DNA of 10,659 bases from Ophiostoma sp. CBS 140.51 (lineage: Eukaryota; Ascomycota; Sordariomycetes; Ophiostomatales; Ophiostomataceae): the NCBI GenBank assembly GCA_029298735.1, contig JANSLP010000577.1, positions 1-10,659 of the forward strand, read 5' to 3'. Shown here in pieces: positions 6,837 to 10,659 of the stretch. The position numbers were made by a program, and so were the translations under genes. The stretch's first letter is position 1; each line of letters begins with the position of its first letter. The notes under the pieces were generated by a model. The model saw only the letters and a list, made by a program, of their open reading frames with translations. It ran no database searches and was not told the DNA's origin.

Positions 6837-7883
6837 TCACCAATCCAGGGCAGACGCATTGTTGGCTGGAGCACGAGCAGTGGCCGTGGGCGCAGCAGCA
6901 TCGGCTGCCGGCTTCTCACTCTGGCCCTCGTCCTCATCTTTAAGACCCAGTGCTTTAGCCAGGGCGGCATCGTCGCCCTCTTTGCCCCAGCGGATGCGCC
7001 GACGCTCGAGCTGCCGGTCCACAATGCCGCGCCAGGTCTTGACCAGCGGGTGCGCGTTGGCGACGTCGAAAATGGTCGCATGGAAAGTGGCATCGGCGGC
7101 TTCAACAGCCTGCGTTGTATTGGCCTGGATAGCTGCGGCAGTCTCGCTGGCTTCCACATCGTAGTTCCATGTGCCGTCGGTTGCAAAGTAGTCCGGAGCA
7201 AAGATGGATGGCGCCGTCAAGTCACGACGGGCGCGGCCGAGGAGGACTGTGAGAGTGTCTCCATTCTCTGTATCGGCAGCCGCTGCTTGTCCCTCCTCCT
7301 CTCCCGACACAACCAGAGCTTCCAGCATACCCAGCAGCTCTCCCACAACGCCACCAATGGCTGCACCGAGCGAGTATCCCTCGTCAAAGCCGGCCTGCAG
7401 CGTAGAGTTCTTACCCTCGTTCAATCCCTCGCGGTACCCGGCCGTGCTGTGTTCCTGCTGGAGACGGTTCATGTCGGACGGGTGGCGGTGGTCGTCGTGG
7501 CGTGTAGAGGAGTCATTGTTGCTGATAGAGGAGGGAATGGTCGGCGAGGAGGCTGTGGCTGCACCAGATGGCGATCTGGGTCCACGTTGGTGATGTTCGT
7601 CTGGTGATGAGCCAAAGATATCGTCAAAGAGCTCGACTGCGCTGCGGCCCTGCACCGTGGTCTCGATGCGGCGGTCAGTGACGCCAGTACTCTCGGAGGT
7701 TTCACCGTCAGCAAGGCCATCGCCGTGGTAAATGGTGCCCGTGTCGACCGGGTCGGGCGCGATAAAGTTATCAAACTCGGCGGCCGGAGAATTGCGGTCC
7801 ATTGTCATTGTCGCAAACGAAATATCCGCCGGCACGAGGAGGTCGTCCTTGTTGTCTGGGTCTGCCGGAGGCCGTTGATGCAT
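6837..7883 (-). CDS. YAE1: Yae1-family deca-GX3 protein (Rli1 Fe-S maturation adaptor), 348 aa
   Basis: Family knowledge: Yae1 pairs with Lto1 to bring the ABC protein Rli1 (ABCE1) to the cytosolic Fe-S targeting complex, a step needed for ribosome recycling and translation. Seen: ELFDDIFGSSPDE near 84-96 and NRLQQEHSTAGYREGLNEGK near 139-158 lead into the deca-GX3 repeat. Glycines fall at 149, 153, 157, 165, 169, 173, 177, 181 and 185; the fourth position (161) is Thr. The C-terminal half holds a probable helical region ending in RQLERRRIRWGKEG near 290-303, an Ala-rich tail, and a final Leu-Asp-Trp. Residues 1-80 and 96-135 are low-complexity, so the protein is much longer than yeast Yae1 (about 140 aa). 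The start ATG has A at -3 (CACAATGC); a second ATG at residue 26 is possible. No intron is needed. The family call is firm; the Rli1 role is inferred. Confidence 0.87.
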   Translation of the reverse strand: MHQRPPADPDNKDDLLVPADISFATMTMDRNSPAAEFDNFIAPDPVDTGTIYHGDGLADGETSESTGVTDRRIETTVQGRSAVELFDDIFGSSPDEHHQRGPRSPSGAATASSPTIPSSISNNDSSTRHDDHRHPSDMNRLQQEHSTAGYREGLNEGKNSTLQAGFDEGYSLGAAIGGVVGELLGMLEALVVSGEEEGQAAAADTENGDTLTVLLGRARRDLTAPSIFAPDYFATDGTWNYDVEASETAAAIQANTTQAVEAADATFHATIFDVANAHPLVKTWRGIVDRQLERRRIRWGKEGDDAALAKALGLKDEDEGQSEKPAADAAAPTATARAPANNASALDW

Positions 7884-8735
7884 TGTGCGAGGAGTGGTGT
7901 AGAAAGAACAAACGCAATGATAAAGGAAAGCTTAGGGTGAGGTGAGGTGAGGTCGAGTCAAAACTGTAAATGCATCGCGAACTCTTTATGACGTTTGTAA
8001 TTTTTCTTTAGCGGCCCCGCCAACAGCGCTCTTCAGTGGAATTGTCAGCAGTGGTCTGACCCCGCCAAAATCCTCTTTAAAGAAGAATACGGCGGCCCTC
8101 GTCTCCCTTACAGTGCGGCCCTGCCCGCTTTTTGCATAGGAGTTGTCTCAGGGCGTCTCCACTTCATGTAAGCCAAGACTTCAAGTATGAGGACATCGAA
8201 TTTTCATATCGATGCCACAAAGCATGGCTTTCATGGAAGTTCTCTTCACATCTTCACGATGACGTTGTGCATTGGATAGGTAAATAGAGTCTTCATAGAT
8301 TTGTATTAATAGTAGTATGGCTTTTCTGTTGTTGCAGAGAAAGGGGGAATAAAAGAGACGACCGAAGGGCTATGCTTTCTCTGTCAGTCGACTCATGGCA
8401 CTGTAGGATACATAAGGTGAAGTGGCTGGAAACTATATAAGGGTAGAATCGGTGGAATAAAACAAGGGGAAATAGAAACCAAAATAAACAAGTCGTATTA
8501 AAATCAGAACAATATGCTCCAATGGAGAACGCCATACTAAACCCAGGGGAACCGCTCGTTCCAAAAAAATAACAGAATATCAGTGTCGTTGATTAAAAGC
8601 AAAAAGGTATGTATACGAGGTACATTGTCGTACATTTTTCCAAATCGTCATGTCGCATATCTGCATTGCCGTCCATTCACGGTCTATTAATAAATCACAA
8701 AAGCTTCTTCAGTAGATTGCACATCGTCCTCACGA
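7884..8735. other. Spacer: Yae1 promoter/leader and 3' flank of the PY-motif membrane protein gene
   Basis: No gene was seen on either strand. The part near Yae1 (7884-8110) includes a TGACGT half-site at 7989-7994 and a 9-base direct repeat CCCCGCCAA at 8015-8023 and 8060-8068. Its first six bases, CCCCGC, fit the CreA carbon-repressor consensus SYGGRG on the opposite strand. Positions 8280-8735 are AT-rich and most likely 3' untranslated sequence of the neighbouring gene. A TATATAAG at about 8434 on the plus strand has no coding region behind it. Confidence 0.55.
7936..7950. repeat. GGTGA tandem triplet in the Yae1 leader
   Basis: Three exact GGTGA units followed by a diverged GGTCG, 53 bp upstream of the Yae1 start. 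On the transcribed sense it reads as TCACC repeats, a pyrimidine-rich tract of the kind often seen in fungal 5' leaders. Confidence 0.7.
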
Positions 8736-10268
8736 TTACTGCTGGTGCGGCTCACGTGGTGCGGCACTCGATGGCTCAATGACAATCTGCGGCAGCTCGG
8801 CCAGGCGCAGGCTCGGCAGCTGCGGGAGGATGCTGCTGTTGCGGGACAGGCGACGGCTGTTGCTGTCGTCACTACCGTGGCTGCTGCTGCGGACCGTGCT
8901 CTCGGGCGATACAACGACTGTCGACGACGACAGGTCAGCGGCAGATGCCTCGGCGGCAAGGTCTGCAGCGTGTGCAGAGATGCGACGATTTCTCGTCTCC
9001 TGGGGGCCGGGGCCGGGGTAGTCTGGCGGCGGTTCACGGTACGGGCTCTCGGTGCGAGACTGCGCCGGCGTCAGATCGTTGAGCGAGACTTCGTCGTAGC
9101 TGGGGGGCGACTGTGCCGCGTTTTCGTTGGTGCTGGCAAGACCGGCGGCCTCGGAAGCATCGATAAGCTCAGGGCTCGACCCTGCGCGGTCACGCTGGCC
9201 AGTTGAGCTTGCTCTGGATCGTGTGGTCGCCGTTGTCAATGTCTGTTGCAGCTGTAGGGTGGATGGCTGTTCGTCGCTGTTGCGAGTCGTGACAATGCTC
9301 AGCACTGAGCTGCCACTGCGGCCGCGTTGGTGCATAGAGGGTCCCGAAAAGCTCTGGTCCATGGCAGACGGGGAACGCGCCGTGGTGCCCACGCTGGCCA
9401 TGTCACTAAGCAAGCCAACACGTTCGCTCTCTGAGCTGTTCGCCCGAATGCGTGTACCGTCGTGCCGAGCCACACCCAGGTCTGCATAGCTAACACTGCT
9501 AACGGCACGGGTGCGCGTCTCCTTGGCCCGTGTGTGATCCGTCCGTAGGTTCTCAATCTCTTGGGGGTTGTTTGTCGATGCTGCACGCGCCTGTTCGCGG
9601 ATTGCCTGCAGTGCAGCCTGGTCGTTTCGTGCGCGGGCCTCACGACGGGCCTCCCGGCGAGCGTCACGCTCCTCAATTTGGCGGCGGCGGGCGAGGCGGA
9701 TCTGGTAAAGGGCGTCCATCTCCTCCTCACGCAGGTTCTCCTCGTCCTCAATCGTGGGCATCTCAATCACGACGTCGATACCGTCCCGCTCGCCCTCGCG
9801 GCCGAGCACCGATTCGTTCTCGAGCGGCTTGGGGCGGTACGGTGGCAACGTCATAACGGAGCGCACGCTCGTATTTCGATCGACTGTGGAGGCATTGCGG
9901 GTCGCCGAGGCTGTATTTGTGGTTTCGGATGTGGCCGGGCCGTCTGCAGTTTCGCTGTGGTCATTGTCGTCGCGACCTGATCTCGAGTATTTTGCGGTTC
10001 GACTTTGGCGCCACCATCGGTAGACAAGCCAGGAGAAGCCTACGACGATGAATGCTCCGACAATGCCGGCGATAATCTAGGTGTTGCGTGTTAGTTGAGG
10101 CTGTACAAGTAATACTTCTTCGCTGCTCCACCACCGCCACCAAAATCGCCAAAAACAGGAAATACGTACAATCGCAGGCTTGTAATTTGTGTTACTACCG
10201 CCACCGCTTTTCGGGTCATCTCGAAAGTGGAGCGTCGCCCCGACTCGAACATCATGTCGTATGCGCAT
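8736..10268 (-). CDS. Single-pass membrane protein with PPSY and PPDY motifs, candidate Rsp5/Nedd4 adaptor (2 exons, 479 aa)
   Basis: Coding exons are 10268-10170 (33 codons) and 10076-8736 (446 codons plus TAA); they join in phase 0. Seen: a short N-terminus without a classic signal peptide, then a hydrophobic segment at about 34-52 (starts IIAGIVGAF, ends SWLVY), then RWWRQSRTAKYSRSGR. That basic stretch puts the tail in the cytosol by the positive-inside rule. Next come LPPYRPKP (110-117), a highly charged probable coiled coil of Arg/Glu/Ala (about 149-195), and a long Ser/Thr-rich disordered tail with PPSYDEV (357-363) and PPPDYP (382-387). PPxY motifs bind the WW domains of Rsp5/Nedd4 ligases, and yeast Rcr1 and similar adaptors share the plan of one membrane segment plus cytosolic PY motifs. 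I do not recognise a specific ortholog. Start choice: 10268 is the first in-frame ATG (context CACGATG, pyrimidine-rich leader); the open frame farther upstream begins only with TTG. The adaptor role is inferred. Confidence 0.75.
8995..9107 (-). other. PPxY motif pair in the cytosolic tail
   Basis: PPSY is encoded at 9107-9096 and PPDY at 9029-9018, separated by 22 residues. Both sit in acidic, Ser-rich, disordered sequence (SPPSYDEVSL and REPPPDYPGPG). Two spaced PY motifs allow bivalent binding to the several WW domains of one Nedd4-type ligase. An earlier LPPY at residues 110-113 is not a true PPxY. Confidence 0.65.
10077..10169 (-). other. 93-nt spliceosomal intron in the PY-motif membrane protein gene
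   Basis: On the minus strand the donor is GTACGT (10169-10164), the branch site is ACTAAC (10095-10090) and the acceptor is ACCTAG ending at 10077, 13 nt after the branch site. All three match fungal consensus. The retained sequence would meet TAG in the reading frame at the acceptor, so splicing is required. Removing it joins ...NYKPAI to IIAGIVG... in frame. Length 93 nt is typical of filamentous fungi. Confidence 0.85.
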
Positions 10269-10659
10269 CGTGAAGGTATTGTGAGGGAAATGGAGGGAGG
10301 AGGTGACGTTGGTTTGACGCTTGGTCAAGGGTTGTGATGATTGAACAAATCGAAATCCGGGGGCAAAAGGGCGTTTGAAACCGTGTCTAGGGAAGGAGTA
10401 CGAAAAGTTTAGTCGACGACGACGTAGGAAGCCGGTCGAGAGCGCCCATGCATGGTGCAACCAGGCCGAGCGGTCGATTGTCTAACGCTCTCGTCTTCTC
10501 GTATTGTAATTGCAAGCTTGGACTAGATCTCAATGATGTCGTTTGTTTCGATTCTTTCGATTTTTTTTGGGCTGGATTCGCGGTTCGTCTTGCTTTCGTC
10601 TAGTGCTGTTGGTTCTGTTGTCGATGCAACTGCCGATTTGGAATCGAGTGCGCAAACTG
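10269..10659 (-). promoter_or_regulatory. Leader and proximal promoter of the PY-motif membrane protein gene
   Basis: Directly ahead of the start codon is a pyrimidine-rich run (CACCTCCTCCCTCCATTTCC), usual for fungal transcription start regions. Two overlapping uORF candidates share the ATGCATGG sequence: one of 14 codons (10453-10409, TAA) and one of 20 codons (10449-10387, TAG). Both end before the main ATG, so they could reduce initiation if transcribed. There is no gene on the plus strand here. The window ends before any further upstream gene is visible. Confidence 0.5.

Noticed and set aside
8194..8214. Inverted repeat CATCGA...TCGATG with a 9-base loop
   Set aside because: A 6-bp stem in an AT-rich spacer is expected by chance, and no flanking signal supports a function.
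8432..8440. Plus-strand TATATAAG as a promoter for a plus-strand gene
   Set aside because: No plausible plus-strand coding region follows; the first downstream ATG opens only eight codons.
8736..9866. The membrane-protein gene as a one-exon 376-residue soluble protein
   Set aside because: Its apparent first codon is GTG, the frame continues upstream through a transmembrane segment to a consensus acceptor site, and a matched donor and branch site define the intron.
10269..10460. An N-terminal extension of the PY-motif membrane protein
   Set aside because: The frame is open but starts with TTG, and the sequence before 10268 is a pyrimidine-rich leader. No in-frame ATG lies upstream.

Overview
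The window looks like a piece of a filamentous ascomycete nuclear genome, probably a Sordariomycete. The evidence is long GC-rich coding exons with many Ala, Ser, Gly and homopolymer tracts, about 1-2 kb AT-richer spacers, good fungal start contexts with A at -3, and one short 93-nt intron with a GTACGT donor, a CTAAC branch site and a TAG acceptor. A guess below that rank (for example an Ophiostomatales-like fungus) would rest only on the homopolymer-rich style of the proteins and is not supported further.

Three protein-coding genes are supported, all on the minus strand, so transcription runs right to left. (1) 10268-8736: a two-exon gene for a 479-residue single-pass membrane protein with a long, disordered, presumably cytosolic tail carrying PPSY and PPDY motifs. 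This is the architecture of a fungal Rsp5/Nedd4 ubiquitin-ligase adaptor. The intron was found by reading the sequence; it adds the transmembrane segment and the true N-terminus to what otherwise looks like a soluble protein. (2) 7883-6837: a Yae1-family deca-GX3 protein, an adaptor for Fe-S cluster insertion into the ribosome-recycling ABC protein Rli1. It ends in Leu-Asp-Trp, which matches the C-terminal targeting peptide read by the cytosolic Fe-S targeting complex. (3) 4798-437: a 1453-residue sterol 3-beta-glucosyltransferase-like protein. It has a long disordered N-terminus, a GT28/UDPGT catalytic core, then a segment resembling the C-terminal region of Vps13/Atg2 lipid-transfer proteins, then a low-complexity tail with a His8 tract and a Cys cluster.

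The spacers are 1-436 (3' flank of the glucosyltransferase), 4799-6836 (a 2-kb promoter/5' leader region with uORFs and a perfect CRE palindrome), 7884-8735 (Yae1 promoter plus the 3' region of the membrane-protein gene) and 10269-10659 (leader/promoter of the membrane-protein gene, with two uORFs). I saw no tRNA, rRNA, transposon, CRISPR or viral signature.

The three genes do not form a known pathway, and nothing suggests a cluster. The most interesting points are the domain fusion in the glucosyltransferase, the LDW terminus of the Yae1 protein, and the hidden transmembrane exon of the PY-motif protein.
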